A model generated the notes under the pieces. It did not search any database and had not been told where the DNA came from. It worked only from the letters and a program-made list of their open reading frames with translations. From contig JADFZL010000006.1 in the NCBI GenBank assembly GCA_015232575.1, positions 186,001-250,000 of the forward strand: 64,000 bases of DNA, written 5' to 3'. The translations under genes were made by a program, and so were the position numbers. The number at the start of each line of letters is the position of its first letter. The stretch's first letter is position 1. Positions 8,412 to 17,402 of the stretch are shown here, piece after piece. The stretch comes from Candidatus Rifleibacteriota bacterium. Its GTDB lineage: Bacteria; Muiribacteriota; Ozemobacteria; Ozemobacterales; Ozemobacteraceae.

Positions 8412-8443
8412 GCCCTCTCCCCGGCCTCGCCGTGGGAGAGGGC
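8412..8443. terminator. GC-rich hairpin between convergent genes
   Basis: A perfect 10-base-pair stem, GCCCTCTCCC at 8412-8421 with GGGAGAGGGC at 8434-8443, and a 12-base loop, followed by GGGTGAGGG. It lies between the symporter and thrC, which converge, and could act as a bidirectional terminator although no T-run follows. The string is also a familiar dispersed repeat in many bacteria, so it may be a repeat rather than a dedicated terminator. Confidence 0.5.
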
Positions 8444-8467
8444 AAGGGTGAGGGTTCGCGAATGAGA

Positions 8468-9757
8468 TCATGCGACTTTGTCTGATTGTACCAAGCCCAC
8501 CAAATTCGTATCGGGAGTTATTGATATTTCGTGGCGGGGGCGTTTGAGCATTTCAGCCAGGGAAGCAGGTATTTCGAGAGGTTTTCCTATCAGTGGTTCG
8601 ACAATAGTTTCGAACTTTGCCGGGTGTGCTGTGGCAACAACAATTGACGGCATTCCCGGCAACTGCTCGCCACGGACTCGCTCTGCGACAGCTGTGTGAG
8701 GGCAGAGAATTTCTCCGGTTTCTTCATAACAGCGTCTTATCGTTTCTTTGATCTGATCGTCAGAAACAGAGAAAGCCTTAACCTCATTCCGGATTTCTTC
8801 AAAAGTTGGAAACAGATTAATCAGACGTTCCATATTGCTTGGATGTCCTACATCCATTGCGTTTGCAAGAGTCGCAACACTTTTTCGCTTATTATACAAA
8901 CCAGTCTCCAGGTAATCAGGAATAGTGCGGTTTGCATTTACAGCCAGGATAATTCCGGCAATAGGAGCACCCATTTTTTTTGCCCAGAACGCAGCCGTTA
9001 CATTACCAACATTTCCGGTTGGTACAACAATATACGGTGCAACACCTGTCCGTTCACGGAAGAGAACAGTTGAATGCACATAATAAACCGTCTGCGGAAG
9101 AAGGCGTCCAAGATTAATACTGTTCGCCGATGTAAGACCCATTTTCTCTGATAGTCCGGGAATTGTAAAAGCATGTTTTACAAGCGACTGACAATCGTCA
9201 AACGTTCCCTGAACTGAGTAAGAAGTTACATTCTCGCCCCAGCATGTCAACTGCGCTCTCTGGCGGTCTGAAACACCCGACTGCGGAAAAAAGACCCTGA
9301 CAGTGGCACAGCGCTTCTTATGAAAAGCCGCAGCAACAGCGCCTCCGGTGTCACCTGAGGTGGCGACCAGCACAGTCAGCGGAGACATACCTTCCGGACA
9401 TGTCTTTTCAAGAAACTCTGATAGAAAGCGCGCTCCAAAATCTTTAAACGCAAGAGTCGGACCATGAAAAAGTTCCAGCACAGCCTGCTTGTCATCGAGC
9501 CACCTTAGCGGAACAGGGAAATTAAAAGCTTCGCTGCATATTTCTTCAATTCTTAATTCTGCCGGATCACCGCCGAAGAAAGGCTTTAAAACTCGAATCG
9601 CCCTTTCCATGTACGTAATATCAGGCTGAAGTACATACGAATCAAGAACAGGAAAACTATCAGGTACAAAAAGCCCGCCGTCCGACGCTAATCCAGCACG
9701 AACAGCCTCTGAAGCAGTAACAGCAGAACAACTGTTTTTTGTACTATGAAACTTCAT
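8468..9757 (-). CDS. thrC: Threonine synthase
   Basis: A PLP enzyme that converts O-phosphohomoserine to threonine, the last step of threonine synthesis. Visible features are the N-terminal LASDGGLFVPDSFP, the PLP-lysine motif LAFKDFGARF, the VATSGDTGGAVAAAF loop and NSINLGRLLPQ. The upstream in-frame codons to 9808 are not family-like. ATG 9757 follows AAGGGA at good distance and starts with MKFHSTK as in homologues, giving 429 residues. It lies downstream of thrA and thrB on the same strand, separated from thrB by about 260 bases holding a dispersed repeat, so it may have its own promoter. Confidence 0.95.
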   Translation of the reverse strand: MKFHSTKNSCSAVTASEAVRAGLASDGGLFVPDSFPVLDSYVLQPDITYMERAIRVLKPFFGGDPAELRIEEICSEAFNFPVPLRWLDDKQAVLELFHGPTLAFKDFGARFLSEFLEKTCPEGMSPLTVLVATSGDTGGAVAAAFHKKRCATVRVFFPQSGVSDRQRAQLTCWGENVTSYSVQGTFDDCQSLVKHAFTIPGLSEKMGLTSANSINLGRLLPQTVYYVHSTVLFRERTGVAPYIVVPTGNVGNVTAAFWAKKMGAPIAGIILAVNANRTIPDYLETGLYNKRKSVATLANAMDVGHPSNMERLINLFPTFEEIRNEVKAFSVSDDQIKETIRRCYEETGEILCPHTAVAERVRGEQLPGMPSIVVATAHPAKFETIVEPLIGKPLEIPASLAEMLKRPRHEISITPDTNLVGLVQSDKVA

Positions 9758-9949
9758 AATTATCCCTTTCTTATTCTGCGACACAGAAGGATTTGCTGAC
9801 ATATACACTTTTCAACATTCATTCACTCAAATTCATTCTATATTTGTCTGACAATATCTTCTACTTCGATGAAGCGTAGTTTTTATATAATCCTTCGTAT
9901 GTATGCCAATCTTTAAAATCGGTTTAAATCGTTAATCTTGGATCTTGAA

Positions 9950-10006
9950 AATCTGCATAATCTGCGTAATCTGCGGACAAAAATCTTGTCTTTTCTTGTC
10001 TTTTTC
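9950..10006 (+). repeat. TCTGCG dispersed repeat, copy 2
   Basis: AATCTGCATAATCTGCG, TAATCTGCGGAC and AAAAATCTTGTC with a repeated TTTTCTTGTC tail. It is the same unit as 3069-3112 in opposite orientation and shares its core with the insertion inside the tgt-fusion gene. It lies between thrB and thrC. Confidence 0.75.
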
Positions 10007-10016
10007 CCACAAGTTG

Positions 10017-10967
10017 TTACGAAAACGAGACTATATATGCGCCCAGTTCAGATATTGATCCAGACCACTCATCGCAGGGAAGCGAATGCCTGAGAAACGC
10101 TTCAACGATTCCCTTTCTGACTTTTGTGGCTGCTTCATCGCCACGGCACAAAGCAAACACTGCCGGACCGGACCCTGAGATTGAAAATCCAAGAGCGCCG
10201 GAATCAAAGGCATTCTTTCTGGCATCGGCAAAACCCGGAATAAGTGCAGCTCTCTGCGGCTCAATAACAACATCACGAAGGCAGCGGCCAATCATTTTGT
10301 AATCATTTGTGTAGCATGCACTGATGAAACCTGCAAGATTTCCAGACTGTTCAATAAAGCTTTTCAATGGCACATCACTTCGCAGAATGGCTCTTGCTTC
10401 CTTTGTACTGATACAAATATGCGGATGAACTACAACCGCCCGGATTTCTGATGGTATCGGCAGATGAACAAGATCTACCGGATAGCTCACAGAGCGTGCA
10501 AGCAGCAATCCGCCTGTTAGACATGGCCCCACATTATCACCATGCGGAGCGCCACCAGCAAGCGTTTCTCCGAATAATGAAAGCAGATAAAGTTCTTCGA
10601 GCGGCAGAGGGTTTTTCAAAAGCTTATTTGCCGCAACCAGAGCACCCGCAGCACTTGCAGCTGAGCCACCCATTCCAGAACCAAGAGGAATTCCCTTCTG
10701 AATTTTCAGTGCAAAACCGCCCGATTTTACACCCTTATCAAGAAGACGCAAAAGTACAACACCGGCAGTGTTTTTTTCTGCTTCCAGCGGTAAATCTGGT
10801 ACAACGCCGGTAATTTCATCAATTTTTACGGTTGGTTCATCAATATGGCGCACTGTAACGGTATCACCGAATCCGGATATAGCAAAACCCATCAGGTCAA
10901 AACCGACAGCAACATTTGCTACAGTTGCAGGCGCAAAAGCCGTAGCACTGGTCAACAACTCAGTCAC
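10017..10967 (-). CDS. thrB: Homoserine kinase
   Basis: A 316-residue GHMP kinase that phosphorylates homoserine. It shows the N-terminal APATVANVAVGFDLMG segment, the ATP-binding motif PLGSGMGGSAASAAGALVAAN, and a C-terminal GFSISGSGPAVFALC motif typical of the family. The frame extends to TTG 10991, but GTG 10967 has a perfect GGAGG six bases upstream and overlaps the thrA stop as GTGA, so that start is chosen. It forms a coupled pair with thrA on the minus strand. Confidence 0.95.
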   Translation of the reverse strand: MTELLTSATAFAPATVANVAVGFDLMGFAISGFGDTVTVRHIDEPTVKIDEITGVVPDLPLEAEKNTAGVVLLRLLDKGVKSGGFALKIQKGIPLGSGMGGSAASAAGALVAANKLLKNPLPLEELYLLSLFGETLAGGAPHGDNVGPCLTGGLLLARSVSYPVDLVHLPIPSEIRAVVVHPHICISTKEARAILRSDVPLKSFIEQSGNLAGFISACYTNDYKMIGRCLRDVVIEPQRAALIPGFADARKNAFDSGALGFSISGSGPAVFALCRGDEAATKVRKGIVEAFLRHSLPCDEWSGSISELGAYIVSFS

Positions 10968-13465
10968 TGTCCACCTCCGATATAGGCGCAAAGCCGCAGC
11001 AAATCGGCAAAGACACCGGCAGCGGTGACTTCCGGTCCGGCACCAGGCCCCATTACAATCAAAGGATTTGCACTATAGCGGCGTGTTCGAAAGCTGACAA
11101 CGTTGTTTCCGCCAACAGCTCGCGCAAAGATTGAATCAGCAGGGACTGAAGCAAGTTTAATTTCTACTCCATTCTTTGGATCAATAATGCCCAGATATCG
11201 CGCTTCATGCCCTTCAACCGCAAGTCCACTTATCAGGCTTTTCATATACTGATCCATGCGGTCAAGCGAGTTCAGAAACTCATCAAGAGAAACTCCACGC
11301 AAGTCTTCAGGAACAAGATTCAACACGTGCACTTTATCCAGATCAATCATCATACCGGCTTCCCGTGCAAGAATGACAACTTTTCGTGCAATGTCAAGTC
11401 CGGCAAGATCATCGCGAGGGTCGGGCTCTGTATAACCTTTGTTCATTGCGCCGCGCAATGCTTCACTGAAAAGTTTTCCCTCACTCATTCTGCTGAAAAT
11501 GTAAGAGAGAGTTCCAGAAAACATTCCTTCAATGCATAATATTTCATCGCCAGTTTGTACAAGGTCACGCAAAGTTCCGATAACGGGTAATCCGGCACAC
11601 ACAGTGGTTTCGTATAAAAACTGCCTTCTATAACGGCGTGCAGTATCAATCGTATTCCGGTAATCTTCAATTGGAGCAGAGCCGGCACGCTTATTCGGAG
11701 TAATAACATGCAAACCTCGTTTAAACCAGTCCGGATATAGTCGTACGAAGTCTCCTGAAGGAGTACAGTCGATGATCACAGCGTGAGGCAGAGAATCGGT
11801 CAGAATATGAGAAACAAAAGTTTCGATATTCGATGAAAAATGGTCGGAATTAAATATTTCGCGCCATTTTGATGCATCGAAGCCTCTTTCGTGCAAATGC
11901 ATCTTTTTGGAATTCATTATTCCCCGAATGCGCAGGTCAATCTGGAAATCATCACGCAACCGTTTCATTTCGCGTGAAATCTGGTCCAGCAATGCTGATC
12001 CGACGTTTCCCAGGCCAATTATGCCAATGCTCAGGGCTTGTCTGGAAAGGTAAAACCCTGCGTGCGCGGCTCTCAATGCTTTTATCGAGTCGCGGGCATC
12101 AATTACCACGCTGATGTTGCGTTCGGAAGATCCCTGGGCAATCGCCCTAATATTTACTCCGGCAGCACCAAGTGCGCCAAAAAATCTTGCTGACATGCCT
12201 ACTGCTCCGGCCATGCCTTCGCCCACAGCAGCAAGGATTGCACAAGGTTGATAAATATCGACGGTTTGAACTTTTCCATGCATAAGTTCTGCGGAGAATG
12301 CCATTTCTGCAGCTTTTTTTGCAGCGGCACCCTGAATCGCCGGAACAGCAAAACAGATTGAATGTTCACTTGAAGCCTGAGATATCATAATAACAGAAAT
12401 CTTTTCGGCATGCAGAGCATCGAATAGACGTCCAGCAATGCCAGGAACGCCCATCATACCAGTTCCTTCCATGTTGATCAGGGCGATTGGTTCAATAGTG
12501 GCAAATCCTTTCACCGGACGATCACGATCAATGCTGGTCTCAAATTTCACTATACTGCCGGGTTCATCCGGACGAAAAGTGTTTTTAATGACTATAGGCA
12601 GAGATTTGGCAATTGCCGGTGCCATGGTTCCCGGGTGCAGGACTTTTGCGCCGAAATAAGCCAGTTCGATGGCTTCCCTGTATGTCAGCTCTGGCACAAG
12701 AACCGCTTCCGGAACTTTATTCGGGTCGGCGCTCATTACTCCATCAACGTCGGTCCAGATAACGACTTTTTCTGCATCAAGCAGATGACCGAAAATTGAG
12801 GCGGTGTAATCTGATCCATTGCGTCCGAGAACGGTAGCAATGCCGGTGCTGGTTCTAGCGACAAACCCGGTTATTATGAGTACATGTGAAGACTCATCAG
12901 GTAAAAGCGGCAACACTGAAAGTTTATCTTTGAGATACTCCAGACTTTCATTCCAGATTACGTTTAAAGAGGGTTGCGCATGTTCGACCACAAGAACCTG
13001 CCTGGCATCAATCCATGAAGAAACGAACCCCTGATGGTTCATCAGGGCATTCATAATCTGAGCCGACCAGACTTCTCCCATTCCAGCAACAAAATCACGT
13101 GCACGCTCCGAGCATTCATGAAGAAGCTGAACTCCGCGTAAAATTTCGCGCAGCGTACAAAGGTCTTTCTCAATAGTCTCGGACAGTTCGTCGCTTAAAG
13201 GCTTTGGTAAAAGCGTTTCAATTGTCTTCAGATGATCACTGCGAAGAGCATTCAAGTGGTCATCAAATGAAGGATCACGCTGCTCTGCCAGAGAAGCTAA
13301 TTTGAGCAAACGATCAGTAATGCCGCTCATTGCCGAAACAACGACAGCAATATTCTGCCCTTTGCCCATTGTACTTCGAATTATCGATGCAACCTGTAAA
13401 ATTCTTTCAGCATTTCCGAGCGATGTACCACCAAATTTGTGAACTACCCATCTGTCTTTTTTCAT
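10964..13465 (-). CDS. thrA: Bifunctional aspartokinase / homoserine dehydrogenase
   Basis: An 833-residue fusion. The N-terminal aspartokinase has KFGGTSLGNAE, then GRNGSDYTASI and VIWTDVDGVMSADP near 220-250. Two ACT-type regulatory segments follow (about 330-470). The C-terminal homoserine dehydrogenase begins at SIGIIGLGNVGSALL (Rossmann motif) and contains ITPNKRAGSAPIEDY and the GYTEPDPRDDLAGLDIARK signature. It catalyses the first and third steps from aspartate to threonine and is probably feedback-inhibited through the ACT region. ATG 13465 is preferred over the TTG four codons upstream, because AGAGG directly abuts that TTG. Coupled to thrB. Confidence 0.95.
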   Translation of the reverse strand: MKKDRWVVHKFGGTSLGNAERILQVASIIRSTMGKGQNIAVVVSAMSGITDRLLKLASLAEQRDPSFDDHLNALRSDHLKTIETLLPKPLSDELSETIEKDLCTLREILRGVQLLHECSERARDFVAGMGEVWSAQIMNALMNHQGFVSSWIDARQVLVVEHAQPSLNVIWNESLEYLKDKLSVLPLLPDESSHVLIITGFVARTSTGIATVLGRNGSDYTASIFGHLLDAEKVVIWTDVDGVMSADPNKVPEAVLVPELTYREAIELAYFGAKVLHPGTMAPAIAKSLPIVIKNTFRPDEPGSIVKFETSIDRDRPVKGFATIEPIALINMEGTGMMGVPGIAGRLFDALHAEKISVIMISQASSEHSICFAVPAIQGAAAKKAAEMAFSAELMHGKVQTVDIYQPCAILAAVGEGMAGAVGMSARFFGALGAAGVNIRAIAQGSSERNISVVIDARDSIKALRAAHAGFYLSRQALSIGIIGLGNVGSALLDQISREMKRLRDDFQIDLRIRGIMNSKKMHLHERGFDASKWREIFNSDHFSSNIETFVSHILTDSLPHAVIIDCTPSGDFVRLYPDWFKRGLHVITPNKRAGSAPIEDYRNTIDTARRYRRQFLYETTVCAGLPVIGTLRDLVQTGDEILCIEGMFSGTLSYIFSRMSEGKLFSEALRGAMNKGYTEPDPRDDLAGLDIARKVVILAREAGMMIDLDKVHVLNLVPEDLRGVSLDEFLNSLDRMDQYMKSLISGLAVEGHEARYLGIIDPKNGVEIKLASVPADSIFARAVGGNNVVSFRTRRYSANPLIVMGPGAGPEVTAAGVFADLLRLCAYIGGGQ

Positions 13466-13606
13466 CTGAAGTTTCAACCTCTATTTTCAATCTTTAACGA
13501 GTCTGAAACCTTCCAGACTCCTTCTGTTTGTATGAGTGTCATTATTTCATACAACTTTTTCAACGCCCTTTAAATTGGCCATCAATTAGCAACGATTCGT
13601 TGTCAT

Positions 13607-13637
13607 CTAGACCGAAGGGAGAGATCTTCTTTCTTAA
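13607..13637 (+). repeat. Palindromic GGGGTCA element, arm fragment
   Basis: GTTGTCATCTAGACCGAAGG with GAGAGATCTT matches one arm of the element, with several substitutions. It sits 20 bases from a full copy in the opposite orientation. Confidence 0.6.
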
Positions 13638-13657
13638 GTATGCAAAATCTTAAATAA

Positions 13658-13777
13658 GGAGTCAAATTTGCGTGTTAACTTTTAGTTGGGCTGTCATCTC
13701 GAACGAATGTGAGAGATCTCCATAAATGCCAGATTTCTCCCTTCGGTCGAAATGACATAATATAAATGCCCCCCTTT
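13658..13777 (-). repeat. Palindromic GGGGTCA element, full copy, inverted
   Basis: Reads GGAGTCAAATTTGCGTGTTA, then CTGTCATCTCGAACGAATG, then ATTTCTCCCTTCGGTCGAAA and a GCCCCCCTTT end. It matches 5069-5181 in reverse complement along its whole length, including the AGTTAAC block between arm and end. Confidence 0.8.
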
Positions 13778-13938
13778 AATAAGATTTGCAGTATTAAGTT
13801 AATGGAATTCAGTATTCATGTGCATTTCATCGACCATATTATAATTTTGCCCGACTTTCATAAAGCGCTATTAGTTATGGCTGTTTTTTCAAAAAAAGTA
13901 CAATAGTGAGCTGGCAGTAAACTTTTCTCTGACAAAGA

Positions 13939-16206
13939 TTATTCTGTAAGTACCAAGACTTTTTGTAGAAACTGCGGATGTTTTTCAATCAGCTGTTCGA
14001 CCTGCGCCTTTTCAGAATCTGAAAGCCCTTCAGGAAAACGTGAACCGCTTCTTCGCCAGCGTATCAGCCATTCGTCACTGAGAAGGCGCGGCTTCGAAGG
14101 ATGCATTTCGGCTCCGGTTGCTTCTGTATAAGCTATTGTTGTAGTTGCTTTCGGTCCAGTTCCAACTCCCTCAGCCACATAAAATCCCGCACACAAAAGC
14201 GCAACTCTCACCGCCGTCGAAGCCGAATAAGTGTACAATTCACAAAATCTATTACATCTCAAATCATCCGATTCACCATAATCTGCGAAATCTGCGTAAT
14301 CTGCGGACACTCTTTTCTCTCTCTCTTTTTCTTTTTCTTTTTCTTTTTCTTTTGCTTTTGCTTTTTCTTCTCTTTCAGCTTCTATCTCTACTTCAGCTTT
14401 TACCTGAATAATTTCTGCGGACTCCACTCTTCCAATTATTTCTGTTTTTTCTGCAGATTCTCTCTTCCGGCAATACGAAAATATTCGCGAAAAAGCGTCT
14501 GCTGTCCAGAGTACCGAATCTGTTTTATATGAAAATGGATCATAGAAAATCAGATCTGGCACCTTACAGGTTTCAAACTTGCTGAGAAAATCACCTTTGA
14601 CAAGTTCCCAGGAAAGCAGTTTCGAAGGGTGTTCATAGATACCATTTTCAAGAATCATGAAAGGCCCTTTATGGCGCAGATGCTGAAATGCCCATGTGTT
14701 TTTGCTGGCAAGCAAAAGCGGGTCGAGATCGCATTCGAAACTTATCAAACGAATTGAACGAAGCCCGATTCCTTTTGTTTCAGCGAACACCTTTTCGAAA
14801 CAGGAAACAACCGCCATCGCATTAAAAGCAGCTCCCAATCCTACATCCCAGATCACCAGTTCTTCTGAATTTGAATCGTTCTTCAGCAAACGCGAAGCAA
14901 GATGTGATTGCTCAACATACAGCCTGTTTGCCTCATCACCAGGCCGATTCACCGAGTGCATCACTTCACCTGAACTGATTTGCCTGATGCTCGAAAAACC
15001 TTCAGCAGAAGTATGGATTTCATAATCTCCAATACTGGTAGGATGTGTCAAATTCAGTTTTCTCTGAGGCGGAAACTGCGGATTATCCTGGTCTGACAGT
15101 ACAAGTTCATGGCGCATGCGTTCATAATATTCGACAAAAGTATCATTCATTATGTTTTCACGAATTTCACGCATCAAACGGTGATAGAATGTCATGTTGT
15201 GACAGGTAATAAGGTACCAGCCATAAGGCTCATCTGATTTAACAAGATGATGAATATATGCTCTTGAAAAGCTTCTACATGCTACACAATCACACTTTGA
15301 ATCAATGGGTTCCATTGAAAATTTATGTACGGTACGGCGGAATTGAATCTTTCCATGCGAAGTAAAAGCAACTCCACGATGACCAAGCTGTGATGGAATT
15401 ATGCAATCGAACATATCGACGCCGCAGTGAACTGCTTCCAGAATATCTATCGGAGTGCCAACGCCCATGAGATATCGTGGCAGGTTTTTAGGAAGGTAAT
15501 CTGTCACAAGCCCTGTGAATTCATAGCGTTCACTGTGAGTTTCGCCAACAGCAAGCCCGCCGATAGCCATTCCATCAAATGGAAGAGAACTCAGAAAAGT
15601 AGCACTCTGCTTACGTAGATCTGCATGACATGCACCCTGAACAATGCCAAAAAGTGCCTGTGGCGAGTCTCCGCGGGCTCTGAGAGAGCGTTCTGCCCAG
15701 CGATGGGTAAGTTCCATGGCTGTTTTCGTCTGATCAAATGGTGCAGTTGAAGGGATGCATTGGTCAAGTACCATCATAATGTCGCTGCCAATAGCTTTCT
15801 GCATCTCAATACTTGATTCAGGTGAGAGAAGATATGTTTTTCCGTCTATATAACTCTGAAAAGCTGCACCTTCTTCGTTCATTTCACGAAGATGAGGCAG
15901 GGAAAAGATTTGAAAACCGCCTGAGTCAGTAAGTACTGGTCCCTGCCAGTTCATGAAACGGTGAATTCCACCGAACTTTTTAAAGACTTCCGGTCCGGGG
16001 CGGAGAAGAAGGTGATACGTATTCGCCAGAAGCACGTTTGCGCCAGTCGTTTTCAAACTCTCAACAGTTTGTCCTTTTACGGTTGCTCTGGTACCAACGG
16101 GCATGAAAATGGGCGTTTTTACTTCACCATGAAGAGTGCGATACTTTGCCGCACGAGCTTTTGAGCCAACTGATTCTTTTTCGATCTTAAAATTAAGACG
16201 TGACAT
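13939..16206 (-). CDS. tgt: tRNA-guanine transglycosylase fused to MnmC2-like methyltransferase
   Basis: A 755-residue fusion. Residues 1-375 are a Tgt domain: DSGGFQIFSL with D94, GIVQGACHADLR, GGLAVGE, nucleophile D267 in FDCIIPS, and zinc ligands C305, C307, C310 and H336. Tgt exchanges guanine for preQ1 at the tRNA wobble base. The usual TRNARNG after the nucleophile is SQLGHRG here. Residues about 395-755 look like the DUF752/MnmC2 methyltransferase: WDVGLGAAFNAMA (453-465), FYDPFSYK, and TYSASTAVRVALLCAGFYV. An insertion (about 581-653) of charged KE repeats and a translated dispersed repeat splits this second domain. No SD is visible before ATG 16206. Whether the C-terminal domain is active is unknown. 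Confidence 0.88.
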   Translation of the reverse strand: MSRLNFKIEKESVGSKARAAKYRTLHGEVKTPIFMPVGTRATVKGQTVESLKTTGANVLLANTYHLLLRPGPEVFKKFGGIHRFMNWQGPVLTDSGGFQIFSLPHLREMNEEGAAFQSYIDGKTYLLSPESSIEMQKAIGSDIMMVLDQCIPSTAPFDQTKTAMELTHRWAERSLRARGDSPQALFGIVQGACHADLRKQSATFLSSLPFDGMAIGGLAVGETHSERYEFTGLVTDYLPKNLPRYLMGVGTPIDILEAVHCGVDMFDCIIPSQLGHRGVAFTSHGKIQFRRTVHKFSMEPIDSKCDCVACRSFSRAYIHHLVKSDEPYGWYLITCHNMTFYHRLMREIRENIMNDTFVEYYERMRHELVLSDQDNPQFPPQRKLNLTHPTSIGDYEIHTSAEGFSSIRQISSGEVMHSVNRPGDEANRLYVEQSHLASRLLKNDSNSEELVIWDVGLGAAFNAMAVVSCFEKVFAETKGIGLRSIRLISFECDLDPLLLASKNTWAFQHLRHKGPFMILENGIYEHPSKLLSWELVKGDFLSKFETCKVPDLIFYDPFSYKTDSVLWTADAFSRIFSYCRKRESAEKTEIIGRVESAEIIQVKAEVEIEAEREEKAKAKEKEKEKEKEREKRVSADYADFADYGESDDLRCNRFCELYTYSASTAVRVALLCAGFYVAEGVGTGPKATTTIAYTEATGAEMHPSKPRLLSDEWLIRWRRSGSRFPEGLSDSEKAQVEQLIEKHPQFLQKVLVLTE
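14277..14311 (-). repeat. TCTGCG dispersed repeat inside the tgt-fusion gene
   Basis: The sequence on the plus strand (CCATAATCTGCGAAATCTGC followed by GTAATCTGCGGACAC) is the core of the intergenic repeat seen at 3069-3112 and 9950-10006. Here it is read in frame on the minus strand as VSADYADFADYG (residues 633-644). Confidence 0.85.
14312..14373. repeat. Hexanucleotide microsatellite in the tgt-fusion gene
   Basis: A run of TTTTTC units, with TTTTGC variants, abuts the translated repeat and encodes alternating Lys and Glu (KAKEKEKEKEKEREK). It is a likely site of slippage and length variation in the fusion linker. Confidence 0.8.
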
Positions 16207-16564
16207 AAGTTTATTTAATTATAAAGCGCTTTCTGACAAAGTTGAAAATATAACGATTTTTCACGACCAAAGTATAAACGAGCCTATCAGGCTTGTCAAA
16301 CAAAATTCCTCACAGCCCCAGATATACAAAAGCGCATCGCCGAACCCCTTTTTTCATTGAGTCTATACAACACTTGTTTGATGTTGCAAAATTGTAGGCA
16401 TCAGAATTTATTAATTTTTGGCATAATATTTTTTTTTTGAATTAATTCTTTTTTAATTTAGCAGAATATCATTGAATAGAACACCTTTCTGTTATTTATC
16501 ATTGTTGGCATGCATTTTGCTATCTTGTTTTCATTCGAATGCGAAAAATTTGGAGCTTATTGAA
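16207..16564. other. Intergenic region between divergent genes
   Basis: 358 bases, AT-rich, between the tgt fusion (minus) and a secreted protein (plus). An ATG at 16472 opens the downstream frame early but has no SD. I see no repeat copy, RNA gene or clear promoter. Confidence 0.4.
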
Positions 16565-17281
16565 ATGAAAATGAAATTTTTCTTTGTGTATGTTTTTGTA
16601 GTTATGTGCTTTTGTGCGCCTGTTTTCAGCCAGGATGTCATTGGCTTGCAGGTTTCAAAACCTTCCTTTTTGAAGAATACCTGTTTCGGATTTTTGACAA
16701 CTGATATAGCCGGCTGGGAAGCTTTAAATGCAGACGCTTCCAGATATGGAAAGCTTGTCGGATTCTCTACTGAACAGAATATTACGGGTGAGACAAAAAA
16801 TACAATGTGCTTTGCTTTATACTCATTTCCGTCCATCAGTTCCGGCATGAATGCCGTAAACATGCTGCCAAAGAGTGGTACAGGAAAACTTGAATTATTG
16901 GAAAACATTCGTATTGATATCTGCTGGCAACGCTTCAATCGGAAATACCACTTCGATATTAATTACGAAAATATTATGGAACTTGGTCATAAAAATACAT
17001 ACTACCTGGTTGAGGGTTCACAGAAAATTGCAAAAGAATTATACGAAATCTCTGAGGCATGCAAGGATCCATTCAGCTTTACAAAGAAACGTTACCAGAA
17101 TGATTGCAGTTATTATCTTGTTGAACGTCCTTCTGGCGAATGGATGGATGTATTCAGCGTCAAAATTCAAAGCAGCAGACTTGGTTTTGCTTCTCAAAAA
17201 GTATTTGAGTACAAGGTTCAGATGAATGGCTCAGGCAAACCTTTTGGAATTCCTGCCGAACATCAGAACTGCTGGAAATAG
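16565..17281 (+). CDS. Secreted protein of unknown function
   Basis: A 238-residue protein with a clear signal peptide (MKMKFFFVYVFVVMCFCAPVFSQ) and a probable cleavage before DVIGLQ. The frame is open from 16472, but ATG 16565 has GGAG nine bases upstream and begins the signal peptide, so it is preferred. The mature part has five cysteines in about 215 residues and no motif I recognise. A terminator-like hairpin follows at once. It is convergent with another secreted protein, so it appears to be monocistronic. Confidence 0.7.
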   Translation: MKMKFFFVYVFVVMCFCAPVFSQDVIGLQVSKPSFLKNTCFGFLTTDIAGWEALNADASRYGKLVGFSTEQNITGETKNTMCFALYSFPSISSGMNAVNMLPKSGTGKLELLENIRIDICWQRFNRKYHFDINYENIMELGHKNTYYLVEGSQKIAKELYEISEACKDPFSFTKKRYQNDCSYYLVERPSGEWMDVFSVKIQSSRLGFASQKVFEYKVQMNGSGKPFGIPAEHQNCWK

Positions 17282-17293
17282 TCATAAATAAGT

Positions 17294-17340
17294 AAGCTCA
17301 TCTCAAAGCCATAGCAACAGCCGATTGAGATGAGCTTTTG
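17294..17340 (+). terminator. Rho-independent terminator after secreted protein gene
   Basis: A 13-base-pair stem (AAGCTCATCTCAA at 17294-17306 with TTGAGATGAGCTT at 17325-17337) is followed by TTTTG. It starts 12 bases after the stop codon. Confidence 0.75.
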
Positions 17341-17353
17341 CTTTGTAGTGCTT

Positions 17354-17383
17354 CATGCTGTGGTAACATGTTGCCACAGCATG
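17354..17383. repeat. Near-perfect 30-base palindrome
   Basis: CATGCTGTGGTAACA followed directly by TGTTGCCACAGCATG: 14 of 15 positions pair and there is no loop. It sits between two convergent genes, next to the terminator hairpin. It could be a protein-binding site or a cruciform-forming terminator for the minus-strand gene. Confidence 0.6.
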
Positions 17384-17402
17384 AGCGCTTTATTGAGACA
17401 TC

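Larger units (their letters stand above)
13466..13938. other. Intergenic region between tgt fusion and thrA with repeats
   Basis: This 473-base region contains a full palindromic element (13658-13777) and a truncated arm of the same family just before it (about 13607-13637). A short stem (GAGTCTG at 13499-13505 with CAGACTC at 13514-13520) lies in the thrA leader but lacks a T-run. No gene is evident. Confidence 0.5.

Noticed and set aside
13499..13520. Stem in the thrA leader as an attenuator
   Set aside because: Only seven pairs, no T-run and no Thr/Ile-rich leader peptide was seen.
14101..14532. Plus-strand frame rich in Phe and Leu
   Set aside because: It is the antisense reading of the KE-rich microsatellite inside the Tgt fusion.
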